From Dugong dugon (Eukaryota > Chordata > Mammalia > Sirenia > Dugongidae), in contig CM057467.1 in NCBI GenBank assembly GCA_030035585.1, positions 66,762,941 to 66,826,940 of the forward strand: DNA of 64,000 nucleotides, given 5' to 3'. The first letter of the stretch is position 1. Each line of letters starts with the position of its first letter. The position numbers and the translations under genes are program-made. Positions 22,116 through 31,357 of the stretch are shown here, one piece after another. Under the pieces are notes generated by a model, which was given only the letters and a program-made list of their open reading frames with translations, searched no databases and was not told the DNA's origin.

Positions 22116-22892
22116 TATATCTTTGTAATAATTATATAACCTGAAAGGATCACCAGAGACCGTTAATAAAATTTACCTAGGAGGTAGATGAAAAGCACTA
22201 AACACATTGTAAGGCCAATTAACTGGGATTTCCCATGAAACCATGACCCAAAACCTCCAAACCAAGCAACCAAATCCCATAAAGTGTTTGGTTGTGCATA
22301 AGCAGCCTCAGAAGCTACCCTTTTATTTTGTTGTTGTAAAAATGATACACACAGTCTATCAAACAACTTTAGCCAATTCACCTTTTTATAGGTGTGCAAC
22401 TTATTGACAGCAATTACATTAGTCAGCTGTGCAACCTAATCCATAATACATGTGATTTTTACATCACCATACTCCGAAACTCAGTGCTGCAGTAACCCCT
22501 TTCCCCCACTCCCTCCCACACTGGTAACCACTAAGAAAATTTGGTCTCTATACATTAGCCTTTTCTTGTCTTTTTATATAAGTGAGGCCGTACAATATCT
22601 GCCCTTTTGTTACTGACTTATTTCACCAGCATGATGTCTTCAAGCTCCATCCATACTGTAGCATGTCTCAAGACTTTGTTTCTCTTACTGGCTGTTTCTC
22701 CACTGTGTGTATGTACCTCATTTTGTTTATCCATTCATCCACCGATGGGCATTTTTAGGATGTTTCTACCTTTTGGCTGTTGTGAACAGTGCTGCAGTGA
22801 ACATTGGTGTACATGTCTCTGTTTGAGCCTTTACTTTCAGGTCTTTTGGGTATATAACTAGGAATGAAATTGTTGGGTCATAAGGTAGTTCT

Positions 22893-23073
22893 GGGACCCC
22901 GGTGGCAGACTGGTTAAGAGCTTGACTGCTAACCAAAAGGTCAGCAGTTCAAATCCACCAGCCATTCCTTGGAAACCCTATGAGACAGTTCTACCCTGTC
23001 CTATAGGGTTTCTGTGAGTCAGAAACGACTTGACAGCAACAGGTTTGTTTGGTTTTTTTTCCTTTTTTTAATA
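22893..23073 (+). mobile_element. AfroSINE inserted in old L1
   Basis: Complete short-type SINE: 'gggaccccggtggcagactggttaag', 'accaaaaggtcagcagttc', 'tatagggtttctgtgagtc', T-rich tail. gtagttct at 22885-22892 and 23074-23081 is the target duplication. Removing the SINE restores the L1 text. Confidence 0.95.
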
Positions 23074-23240
23074 GTAGTTCTACTTTTAATTTTTTGAGGA
23101 ACCATTAGAAACTATTTTCCACAGTGGCTGTGCCATTTTACATTTCCACCAGCAACGGATAAGGGTTCCAATTTCCGCACATCCTTGCCAACTTTTGTTA
23201 TTTTCTGATTTTTTTTTTTTTTTTTTTATCTTAGCCATCC

Positions 23241-23438
23241 TAAATCAAACCAAACCAAACCTGTTGCCATCAAGTCGATTCCGATTCATAGCAAAGCTAT
23301 AGGACAGAGTAGAACTGCGCCAAGGCTGTAATCTTACAAAAGCAGGCTGCCACATCTTTCTCCCACAGAGTCACTGGTAGGTTTGAACTGCCAACCTTTC
23401 ATTTAGCAGCTGAGCGCTTAACTACTGTGCCAACAAGG
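23241..23438 (-). mobile_element. AfroSINE (long subfamily) inserted in old L1
   Basis: Reverse copy: (AAACC)n-like tail at the left, 'gttgccatcaagtcgattccg', 'ggctgccacatctttctcccac', then the complement of B box and head. Flanks 'tagccatcct' and 'taaccatgct' are an imperfect target duplication within the L1 sequence. Confidence 0.9.
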
Positions 23439-24243
23439 CTTTAACCATGCTAGTGGGAGTGAAGTGGTACCTCTTCGTGGTTTTGATTTGCATTTCTCTG
23501 ATGGCTAATGATGTTGAGCATCTTTTTATGTGTTTGATGGCCATTTCAATATCCTCTTTGGCGAAATGTCTGTGCAAGTCCTTTGCCCACCCCCTCCCTT
23601 TTTTTTTGGTTGGCAGTTTTTTAATTACCTTTTCAATCTCTTCTTTTGTTATGGGTTTATTTAGTTGTTCTGCCTCTGCTAGTGTTAATTTAGGTAGGTA
23701 GTGAGTTTCTAGAAATTTGTCCATTTCCTCTAGGTTTTCAAATTTATCAGAGTATAGTTTATCATAGTAATCTGTTATGATTCTTTTAATTTCAGTTGGG
23801 TCTGTTGTGATATCACCCATCTCATTTCTTATACAGGTTATCTGCTTCCTCTCCAGTTTTTCCTTTGTCAATTTGGCCAGTGGTTTATCAATTGTGTTGA
23901 TCTTTTCAAAGAACCAGCTTTTGGACTTGTTAACTCTTTCAATTGTTTTTCTATTCTCTATTTCATTTAGTTCTGCTCTGATTCTTATTATTTCCTTCCT
24001 TCTGGCACCTGTGGGCTTCTTTTGCTGCTCTCTTTCTACTTGTTCCAGTTGTAGGGTTAATGCTTTGATTATAAGCCTATCTTCTTTTTGAATGTGTGCA
24101 TTTATTGCTCTAAACTGACCTCTGAGCACTGCTTTTGCTGTGTCCCAAAGGTTCTGGTAGGATGAGTTTTCATTCTCATTTGATTCTATGAATTTCTTTA
24201 TTCCATCCTTAATTTCTTCTATAACCCAGTAGTTTTTGAGCAA
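23422..24243 (-). pseudogene. Chimeric L1 ORF2 open frame, 273 codons
   Basis: The longest open frame in the window joins two L1 copies and a SINE edge. Residues 1 to about 212 are the ORF2 segment between endonuclease and RT of the younger L1 ('[18 protein letters not shown]', '[16 protein letters not shown]'). After the A-run junction the frame continues into the ORF2 C-terminal region of the old L1 ('[17 protein letters not shown]', '[12 protein letters not shown]') and its last residues run into AfroSINE sequence. The entire RT catalytic core, including FADD, is absent. The frame is most simply a by-product of same-strand insertion, not a gene. Confidence 0.8.
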
Positions 24244-24269
24244 GGTGTTGTTCAGTTTCCATGTGTTTG

Positions 24270-25105
24270 ATTTTTTTTCCCTTGCTTTTTGTGTTGTTGA
24301 TTTCCACTTTTATGGCTTTATGGTCAGAAAAGATACTTTCTAATATTTCGATGTTTTGGATTTTGTTAAGGCTTCCTTTATGGCCTAATATGTGGTCTAT
24401 TCTGGAGTATGTTCCATGTGCGTTGGAAAAGAAAGTATACTTGGCTGCTGTTGGGTGCAGAGTTCAGTATATGTCTATGAGATCAAGTTGGTTGATTGTA
24501 GCATTTAGCTCTTCTGTGTCTTTGTTGAGCTTCGTTCTGGATGTTATGTTCTGCCCTTCACTGATAGTGGCGTGTTGAAGTCTCCTACTACTATTGTGGA
24601 GCTGTCTATCTCTCTCTTCAGAGCTGTTAGAGTTTGTTTTATGTATTTTGGAGCCCTGTTGTTGGGTGTGTAAGTATTTATTATAGTTATGTCCTCCTGG
24701 TGTATCAACCCTTTAATCATTATATAGTGCCCTTCCTTATCCTTCGTGGTGGATTTTACTTTAAAGTCTATTTTGTCAGAGATTAGTATTGCCACTCCTG
24801 CTCTTTTTTGAGTGTTGTTTGCTTGATATATTTTTTTTCCGTCCTTTGAATGTTAGCCTGTTTGTGTCTTTAAGTCTAAGGTGCGTCTCTTGTAGGTACC
24901 ATATAGATGGATCATGCTTTTTTATCCAGTCTGCCACTCTCCATCTCTTTATTGGTGCGTTAAGTCCATTTACATTCAGCGTAATTATTGATAGGTATGA
25001 GTTTAGTGCTGTCATCCTGATATCTCTTTTTGTGTCTTGTTTAGTTTCTTTGTTCTCAATTTTCTGTGCTGAGTCATTTTTCTTTATGTAATTTTTTTTT
25101 TTCAT
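24270..25105 (-). pseudogene. L1 ORF2 endonuclease domain, frameshifted
   Basis: APE-type endonuclease of L1 ORF2p, which nicks target DNA at T-rich sites. In order: 'MTALNSYLSIITLNVNGLNA' at the conserved N-terminus with the catalytic N, 'LQETHL' with the metal-binding E, a frameshift near 24780-24800, 'ISDKIDFK', 'VVGDFNTPL' with the D and N, then beyond 24544 a stop-broken stretch ending in '[10 protein letters not shown]' with the catalytic H. All key motifs are recognisable but the frame is broken at least twice, so no enzyme is made. Confidence 0.85.
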
Positions 25106-25460
25106 CTTTTTCTTTGTTGTAGATTTTGTGTTTGCTGGGTCTTTATTTTTTTCTACTGTTTTATTTTGATTTGTAGGATAGTTAGATTCCTTTGTGGTTA
25201 CCTTAATATTTACCCCTATTTTTATAAGTTTATACCAGTCTCTTATTACTTTATATCACCTTAACTTCCTCTCCATATAAAAAGTCAATGTCTCCATTTT
25301 TTAAGTCCCTCTTTTTTTGTTTTAATATTATCCTTTTTTACATATTGATATCTGTTTCACTGTTTGCAATGGTTTATCTTTGATGTGTTTTTGATTTCCA
25401 TATCTGAGTCAATATCTGGTTGCTCTGTCCTGTGTTCTAGTCTTGCGTTGTTAGCTGGTG

Positions 25461-26480
25461 TTATTGATTATCTAACTGTAGAACTCCCTTTAGTATTTCT
25501 TGTAATTTTGGTTTGGTTTTTGCAAATTCCCTGAATTTCTGTTTATCTGGAAATGCCCTAATTTCGCCATCATATTTGAGAGACAGTTTTGCTGGATATA
25601 TAACTCTTGGCTGACAGTTATTTTCCTTCAAGGCTTTAAATATGTCATCCCATTGCCTTTTAGCCTGCATGGTTTCTGCTGAGTAGTCCGAGCTTATTCT
25701 AATTGACTCTCCTTTGTAGATGACTTTTCTTTTATCCCTAGCTGCTCTTAAAATTCTCTCTTTATCTTTGGTTTTGGTAAGTTTGATTATAATATGTCTT
25801 GGTGACTTTCTTTTGGGATCTACCTTATGTGGGGTTTGATGAGCATCTTGGATAGATATCTTTTCATCTTTCATGATATCAGGGAAGTTTTCTGTCAACA
25901 AATCTTCAACAATTTTCTCTGTATTTTCTGTTATCACCCCCTGTTCTGGTACTCCAATAACCTGTAGGTTATTTCTCTTGATACAGTCCCACATGACTCT
26001 TAGAGTTTCTTCATTCTTTTTAATTCTTTTATCTGATTTTTCCTCAAATAAGTTGATGTCAAGAGCTTTATCTTCACTGTCACTAATTCTAACTTCTACT
26101 GCCTCAATTCTGCTCCTATGACTTTCTACTGAGTTATCTAATTCTGAAATTTTATTGTTAATCTTCTGGATTTCTGATTGCTGTCTTTCTATGGATTCTT
26201 GCAGCCTATTAAATTTGGTATTATGTTCTTAAATAACTTTTTTAAGTTCCACTACTGCTGTGTCTGTATGTTCACTGGATGTTTCTGCATTCTGTAGAAT
26301 TTCCTTTCTTATTTCTAGAAGAGTTCTGTATATTAATCTTTTGTATTCTGCCTCTGGTAATTCCAACAAGTTCTGTTCCTCCAGAGACTTTATTGATTCT
26401 TTATTTTGGGAGCTTGCTGAAGCCATCATGGACTGCCTCTTTATGTGACTTGATATTGACTGTTGTCTTTGAGCCATCAA
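25461..26480 (-). pseudogene. L1 ORF1, one internal stop
   Basis: ORF1p is the trimeric RNA-binding chaperone of L1. The frame reads 'MMAQRQQSISSHIKRQ' at 26480 to 'LKGVLQLDNQ' at 25461, 340 codons counting both stops, about the usual ORF1 length. It is broken only by TAA at 26229-26231 (codon 84); I read the bases after it and found no other stop in frame before 25994. The N-terminal third is a charged, heptad-like coiled coil, the middle holds the RRM-like 'RNNLQVIGVPE', and the C-terminal domain has 'IIIKLTKTKDKERILRAARDK' and 'QPRVIYPAKLS'. One stop suggests a comparatively young or late-killed copy. Confidence 0.85.
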
Positions 26481-27856
26481 TAATTTATTATAATTTTATT
26501 TTGTGTATTTGCTTAGTGAGACCGAGCTTCTTATTTTGTTTTGTTTTGATATGCCCAAATAGGCTGCTCATGTGCCGTAGTTTGATTTTTGACACCTTTG
26601 GATCTCTAAAGCCCTGTCACCAGGTAGTTAGTTCAGTTCTGTAACTAAGTAGGTGCACACAGGAGTCCATTAAATTTTCCTATATGGGTTCAGCTCCAGT
26701 GTTCAGGCAGTCAGTCACCAAGTGTGTGATGCATGCTCTCACCCCCAGTCCTAGAGAGGCATGGGTGATTGGTGCAGGCACTGGACTCTGGCTATGGTAG
26801 GGGATCACGTGCCGAGCCAGGCAGGGGGCTGACTGCTGCCCCTGACAGTCTGAAAGAAAATCCTGTCCCTATTCTCTAGGGTGAGTAGGTAGGTAAGTTT
26901 TGCAGCCGGACTATGAGCATCCCACTCTGTTGGCTGTAAAGACTCAGGGGCACCACTTTTTCTTGAACTCCTGTAGCAGGTGACTAGGCACTTTAGGTGC
27001 TACCACCAGTTCTCAAGCCCCTGCTGCAGATCGATAAAAGTGCCTACTTAAGGAGCCGGGCTGTTTCGAGGGTCACAAATCTGCCAGTTCACAGCTGAAG
27101 CAGTTGAAGTTAAACTTCAGATGTTTTCCCTGTTGTACTGTGGCAGTGAGGACTAACGCTGTTGAGATGGGTCCCCACAAGTCTATACAGGGGTGTAAGG
27201 CACTCAGAGTCTGCAGACCCCTAATACCTGTGCCCAACAAAGGAGCTGTGCCAACCCTGTGTTCCTGGCCTAGGGGACCCAGCAGCTTATTTGTTCCCTC
27301 TCCAAGGCCAGGAGAATGGGCCAGGGTGCCTTTTGGGATCGACTTCTGGTCCAGTGGACTCCGGGTGCAGAGCAGGGAGGGAGGAGGTAAAAGGGAGAGA
27401 GGTTTTTCCCAAATGGGCTTTTTTTTTAATCCCCGCGAAAGTGTGCGCACATGTACTTATCTTAGCCTCTTGGGAGTTGCTCTTCACTGGATCTGAGAGT
27501 CCAAGCAGAATCTCTGCTTCTGGGTCTCTCTCGATGTGGAAACTGCTTCCCAAGCGTTTGTACAGCACAGCTGTTTACCTGCTTCACCGTGGACCGGCGT
27601 GGCTGCGGTGATGCGGTTTTGCCGCCGCGGCTCTGGCCCTCCTCACCTCTTCCAAATGGTCCTCCTCACCTCTGGCCCTCCTCACCTCTTCCAAATGATC
27701 TCCCTCTCCCGTATCACTCAGACAGATTTCTCAACCTTGCTTTGTTCTGGGCTCCCAGATATTCACATACAATCAAATCACTTGTTTTTCCAGGTCTTTG
27801 TTGTAGGAGGGATATAGGAAGCATCTAACTACTCTGTCATGTTGACCACGCCTCCC
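26481..27856 (-). promoter_or_regulatory. L1 5' UTR / internal promoter region
   Basis: About 1.4 kb between ORF1 and the element's 5' end. It is visibly richer in G, C and CpG than its surroundings (for example 'gccgccgcgg' at 27621-27630). L1 5' UTRs carry an internal pol II promoter, which is the inferred role. The 5' end on the minus strand reads 'ggaggcgtggtcaacatgac', similar to 'ggaggcagagccaacatggc' of the plus-strand L1 at 45250. A 39-bp-period duplication lies at 27631-27697. Open frames of 93-130 codons on either strand here look compositional. Confidence 0.65.
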
Positions 27857-27945
27857 CTTTGCCCCTTTTATGATTGGATTGTCTTTTTGTTGTTATGTTG
27901 TTACAAGTTTTATACATACTTTGGTTATTAGATTATTTTCAAGTA
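27857..27945 (-). mobile_element. Old L1 (L1M-type), right part
   Basis: Continuation of the L1 interrupted at 23588: 'tttgccccttttatgattggattgtctttttgttgttatgttg' is the expected next ORF2 segment. It fades near 27945. Confidence 0.75.
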
Positions 27946-27949
27946 CATA

Positions 27950-28327
27950 GTTTCCAAAGAAACTGTTGCCCCGTGATAATCTTTAAACTTTAAACCAAAA
28001 ATATCACCTGAAGTCTTCTTAAAGCCAAACAGTAGTTTAGCTTAACTAGTAAAGAAAGTCTGTCTTGAGCATGTGCTCTTTTAAGATCTATCTGTATGGG
28101 ATCAAAATGACAGAAGCAACTCCAAAGATTAGATGGGGATCTTAGAGGGCAGTAAGTTTATGTTAATAGGTAATGAATAACTCAGAAAAGGAAAGTGAGA
28201 ATATTTGCACAACTCGAAGAATGTAATCAGTGTCACTGAATTTTACATGTAAAAACTGTTGATTTGGTGTACGTTATGGTGTGTATATTCTCAACAACAA
28301 CAACAAATAAAATAAATTATATTTAAA
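27950..28327 (+). mobile_element. Probable LINE 3' UTR fragment
   Basis: 'agaatgtaatcagtgtcactgaattttacatgtaaaaactgttgatttggtgtacg' followed by (CAA)n and an A-rich end resembles the 3' terminus of an L1 lineage, in plus orientation. Subfamily and 5' boundary uncertain. Confidence 0.5.
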
Positions 28328-29340
28328 AAAATTACCTACTTGCTGTTCGCATTAAGTTCCCATGAAGTCTCAGAGAACCTCTTCCTATTTTCATACAACT
28401 TCCATCTATAAGGGAAGCACAGATTGTTGCATGAGCATATACCACAGAGGCACATAAGGTACCTAGAAACACAGAAAACACTTTCTGAAAGAGATGACTG
28501 ACTTAAGTTTAAAATTTTATGATTGTAAGTGAGTTTTCTAACATAGTTGCAGAAAAATCTAACTTGTTCCCCTTTGTCACTAGATTCACAGTCATTTATT
28601 CCTTCAACAAACTGTTCGTATTCTTATCATTAGCAACTACATTGATGGTTTAATTAAAATTTGAACATTCCATCCAATTTCGGCCACCTGCTGTCTTTTA
28701 AATCCACTCATATTTCAAGAGAATAGAATGTTCCCTTTTTTTAAGAGTTGGCCATATCTGCTGTGATTGGAACAAGACGCCTAGAAAGGCTGTGACGATG
28801 GAGTTTGGTGAGTGTCCATTGATCTGAGTTCATGGCACATATGGGACTTCCACATATCCAAAAAGCATAGGCCCAGAAAGGTATCCTTAATTATGACAAT
28901 TACAGGGAAATCTCTAGCAGGAAGTATTTACTGTTAGTGGCATAAGTTCAATCATCTCATTACTTATGGATCTATTTGTATTCCTTTTAGCAACTGAGTA
29001 GATGGCTTTAGATCAATGTATTATTAGCCTGCAGTTTCCTGTTACTGATAAAGATTATTGAACTAACATTGGAGTAGTAAATTATTCTTTAAATGGGAAA
29101 TGTTATGCCCTTTATGTGGTTACCAAATAGTGATATTCCTGATTTGCAGCTATGATAGAAAATTAAGGGAAGAGATGAAATTGCAAAATGCCACAGGGCA
29201 CAAAAGGATGTAGTGAGAGAAAGATTGGAAATAACTCCAGAGTTTCTACTTGAGGTTGGAGTTCATGTCTATTGTGGCTTTCTTGACTTGCATTCAACTG
29301 ATGGATATGTAGAAGATGGGCATTCATTGCATACATCTGT
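28328..29340. other. Anonymous AT-rich sequence
   Basis: About 1 kb with no recognised element or exon. Confidence 0.5.
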
Positions 29341-29652
29341 CTCTCACACTCTGCTCACTGGGAGCTCCTCAGGGGCAAGAATAGGATTTGAAACATCTTA
29401 CTACACTTAAGGAGCCCTGGTAGAGCAGTGGTTAAGAGCTTGGCTGCTAACTAAAAGGTTAGCAGTTTGAATCCACTAACCACTCCTTGGAAACACCATG
29501 GGACAGCTCTACCCTGTCCTATAGGGTCACTATGAGTTGGAATCGACTCAACAGCAATGGGTTTGATTTTTGGTATTGTAGTACATCTAATGCCCAGCAC
29601 CATGTGTGGTACACACAGGCATTTGATTACAATTTGTTGAATAAATGATTTT
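29341..29652 (+). mobile_element. L2 LINE 3' end, split by an AfroSINE
   Basis: 'ctgggagctcctcaggggcaagaatagg' before and 'atgcccagcaccatgtgtggtacacacaggcatttgattacaatttgttgaataaatg' after the SINE are the L2 terminus. Confidence 0.7.
29411..29576 (+). mobile_element. AfroSINE (short subfamily)
   Basis: Complete: 'ggagccctggtagagcagtgg', B-box-like 'tagcagtttgaatcc', 'tatagggtcactatgagttgg', 'aacagcaatgggtttgattt'. Confidence 0.95.
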
Positions 29653-30125
29653 TCTATGGATTCATATTAGAATCTAGGTGTAACAGACACTGTGATGAGT
29701 CACGTAGACACCTCTCCAGAGCTGAAGAACTTATTCACTAGTAGCTAAGAGCGTGGACCTCAGCTTTTACTCTCCTACAGGGATTGTCTGGCTTAAAGAT
29801 GGCCATCTCTTCTAAGGCCACCAGCCCTCCCCTTGTCCCCTTGGCAACTGCATCCAGTGATTGGGTGACATGAGGGTATAAAGATCTGGCCCTCTTCCCC
29901 TACAGGGGTAATTCTGAAGGGACATTCCAACTTCAGACCACTCTGTGGAGTAGCTGAGGCCTTTCTTGTGAAGCATTACAGCTTTCTTTCACTGTTAGTG
30001 CTTCCTTTGGCTCCCTTCCATGGGTATTGATCCTAAGAGAGTCCCAAACACCCCCTGCAGATTAATCCCCATCTCAGAGTATTCTCTGGGAGAACCAATA
30101 CCAAAGCAAGAGCAAATTCAACAAT
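29653..30125. other. Anonymous sequence
   Basis: Slightly more GC-rich than its neighbours. No element or exon recognised. Confidence 0.45.
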
Positions 30126-30129
30126 GCAA

Positions 30130-30300
30130 ATGAATACACATTGATTGATTAACTCCCATGTGCAGTCACTTTCCACTCCTTAACTCTCACTTAATCGCAG
30201 CAACCCCTATGGTATTAGATACCACTGTTTTCATTGCACAGAGGAGAAAGCTGAGCTGAGAAAGACGTGTATCTGGGAGTTAAAGTTTTCTGACTCCAAA
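30130..30300 (-). mobile_element. MIR fragment
   Basis: 'ctctcacttaatcgcagcaacccctatggtattagatacc' and 'cagaggagaaagctgagc' in minus-strand MIR order. Confidence 0.6.
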
Positions 30301-30589
30301 ACACCAAGACCTTGTACTTTTGACTGTAACATTTGATGTTAAATGTATTGAGAGGTCTCTTTCTTCCAGCAACAGAAGAATAATAGAAACCTGGAAGTTA
30401 CTCAATGACTTTTATATCCTTAGGGTAAGGTGTAACAAGTCCTGACAAATAAACTGGTTATGACAGAATTGTGTAAGGCAAGCTGCTTATAAGCACATAC
30501 TACTTTCCAGAATTTCAGATCGTGTTTACTGTGTGAAAATATATATTGCAAACCTTGCAGAGATTCTTTGAATCAGAACTTTGGCAAAG

Positions 30590-30993
30590 AGATTTGTTCA
30601 TTCATCCTATAGAAATGTGGTGAGCATCTACAATTTATCAGTCACTATTCCATGCAGTGTAGGCAAACCATGTAATAAGATAAACAAGGCACTTTGCTCT
30701 CATGGGGTTTCTATTCTAGTGATGGAACAGACATAGCCCAGTAAGTAACCAAATTATCAAAGATAATTAAATAATATGACACAGGGTAGAAAGAAAATAA
30801 ATAGGGTGTTGTGACAGTCACAGAGGGTGAAGGGCAAACACTAGGGGTGGGGTGCGGGGTAGTCAGGAATAACCTAAGGACTTTACATTTAAGATAAGAC
30901 ATGAGAGATAAGGAGCTAGCTCCTTGAAAGGCTAGAGGACTGGTGGCAAGCAGGGCAAACAGCATGTGCAAATACCTTGAGATAGGGAAATAG
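30590..30993 (+). mobile_element. Ancient mammalian repeat, 5' half
   Basis: A long, old interspersed repeat whose formal name I cannot give. Landmarks: 'gtgagcatctacaatttatcagtcactattcc', 'gctctcatggggtttctattctagtg', 'gacagtcacagagggtga', 'gacatgagagataaggag' and 'gggcaaacagcatgtgcaaatacc'. It stops where an L2 begins and continues at 35176. Confidence 0.6.
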
Positions 30994-31357
30994 TGTGGCA
31001 TGTGGGTCTGCCCTGGGGCTCTTCTCTGTCTATATTCACCTCCTTAGTGATCTCATTTTCTTTCTTCATCTTGTACAGCATTTACTCAGTGACAATTCCC
31101 ACATTTATCTCTCTAGCCCTGATCTCTTTCCTGACACCCACACTCCTACATCCAACTGCCTACTCAACAGCCAGCCTAGGATGGCTAATAGGCACTTCAA
31201 AATTAACATGCCTAAAACTATTATCTGACACATTCCCTCTAAAATCTGCTCCCACCCTGGTCTTTCTTATTTCAGAAATTTCCATTGCCACCCATCTCCA
31301 AAAACCTTGGAATTATTCTGATTCCTCTCTTTTTCCTACCTCACATGCAGTCCATTG
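30994..31357 (+). mobile_element. L2 LINE, segment 1 (ORF2 C-terminal region)
   Basis: L2 body: 'ctcctacatccaactgcctactcaacagcc', 'aacatgcctaaaactattatctgac', 'accttggaattattctgattcctctctttttcc'. These belong to the C-terminal ORF2/3' region of L2. Interrupted by Tigger1 and continued at 33758. Confidence 0.8.

Larger units (their letters stand above)
22340..23588 (-). mobile_element. Old L1 (L1M-type), left part
   Basis: Minus-strand 3' UTR and ORF2 C-terminal region of an old L1. Landmarks are 'tgacagcaattacattagtcagctgtgcaacc', 'cccactccctcccacactggtaaccac', 'tttatccattcatccaccgatgggc' and 'gcatttctctgatggctaatgatgttgagcatc'. Two AfroSINEs (22893-23073 and 23241-23438) sit inside it. It resumes at 27857 after a younger L1. 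Confidence 0.9.
23599..27856 (-). mobile_element. Younger afrotherian L1, complete 5' end, 3' truncated
   Basis: Minus-strand L1 of about 4.26 kb inserted in the older L1. It has a 5' UTR (about 26481-27856), ORF1 (25461-26480) and the N-terminal part of ORF2 up to the start of the RT domain. It stops at a T-run (23599-23608 on plus) that corresponds to an internal A-run of ORF2. The plus-strand L1 carries the same A-run at 50035-50041. ctttgccc lies beside both ends (23581-23588 and 27857-27864), with about 10 unexplained bases (23589-23598) between left repeat and tail. No 3' UTR is present. Confidence 0.8.

Noticed and set aside
23447-25091. Hydrophobic plus-strand frames up to 105 codons (23447, 23777, 24261, 24789)
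   Set aside because: They are the antisense of L1 ORF2; the complement of lysine- and glutamate-rich coding sequence gives leucine- and serine-rich frames.
27073-27611. Overlapping 93-130-codon frames on both strands in a GC-rich block
   Set aside because: The block is the 5' UTR of the minus-strand L1. High GC and CpG lowers stop frequency, and the frames share no protein signature.
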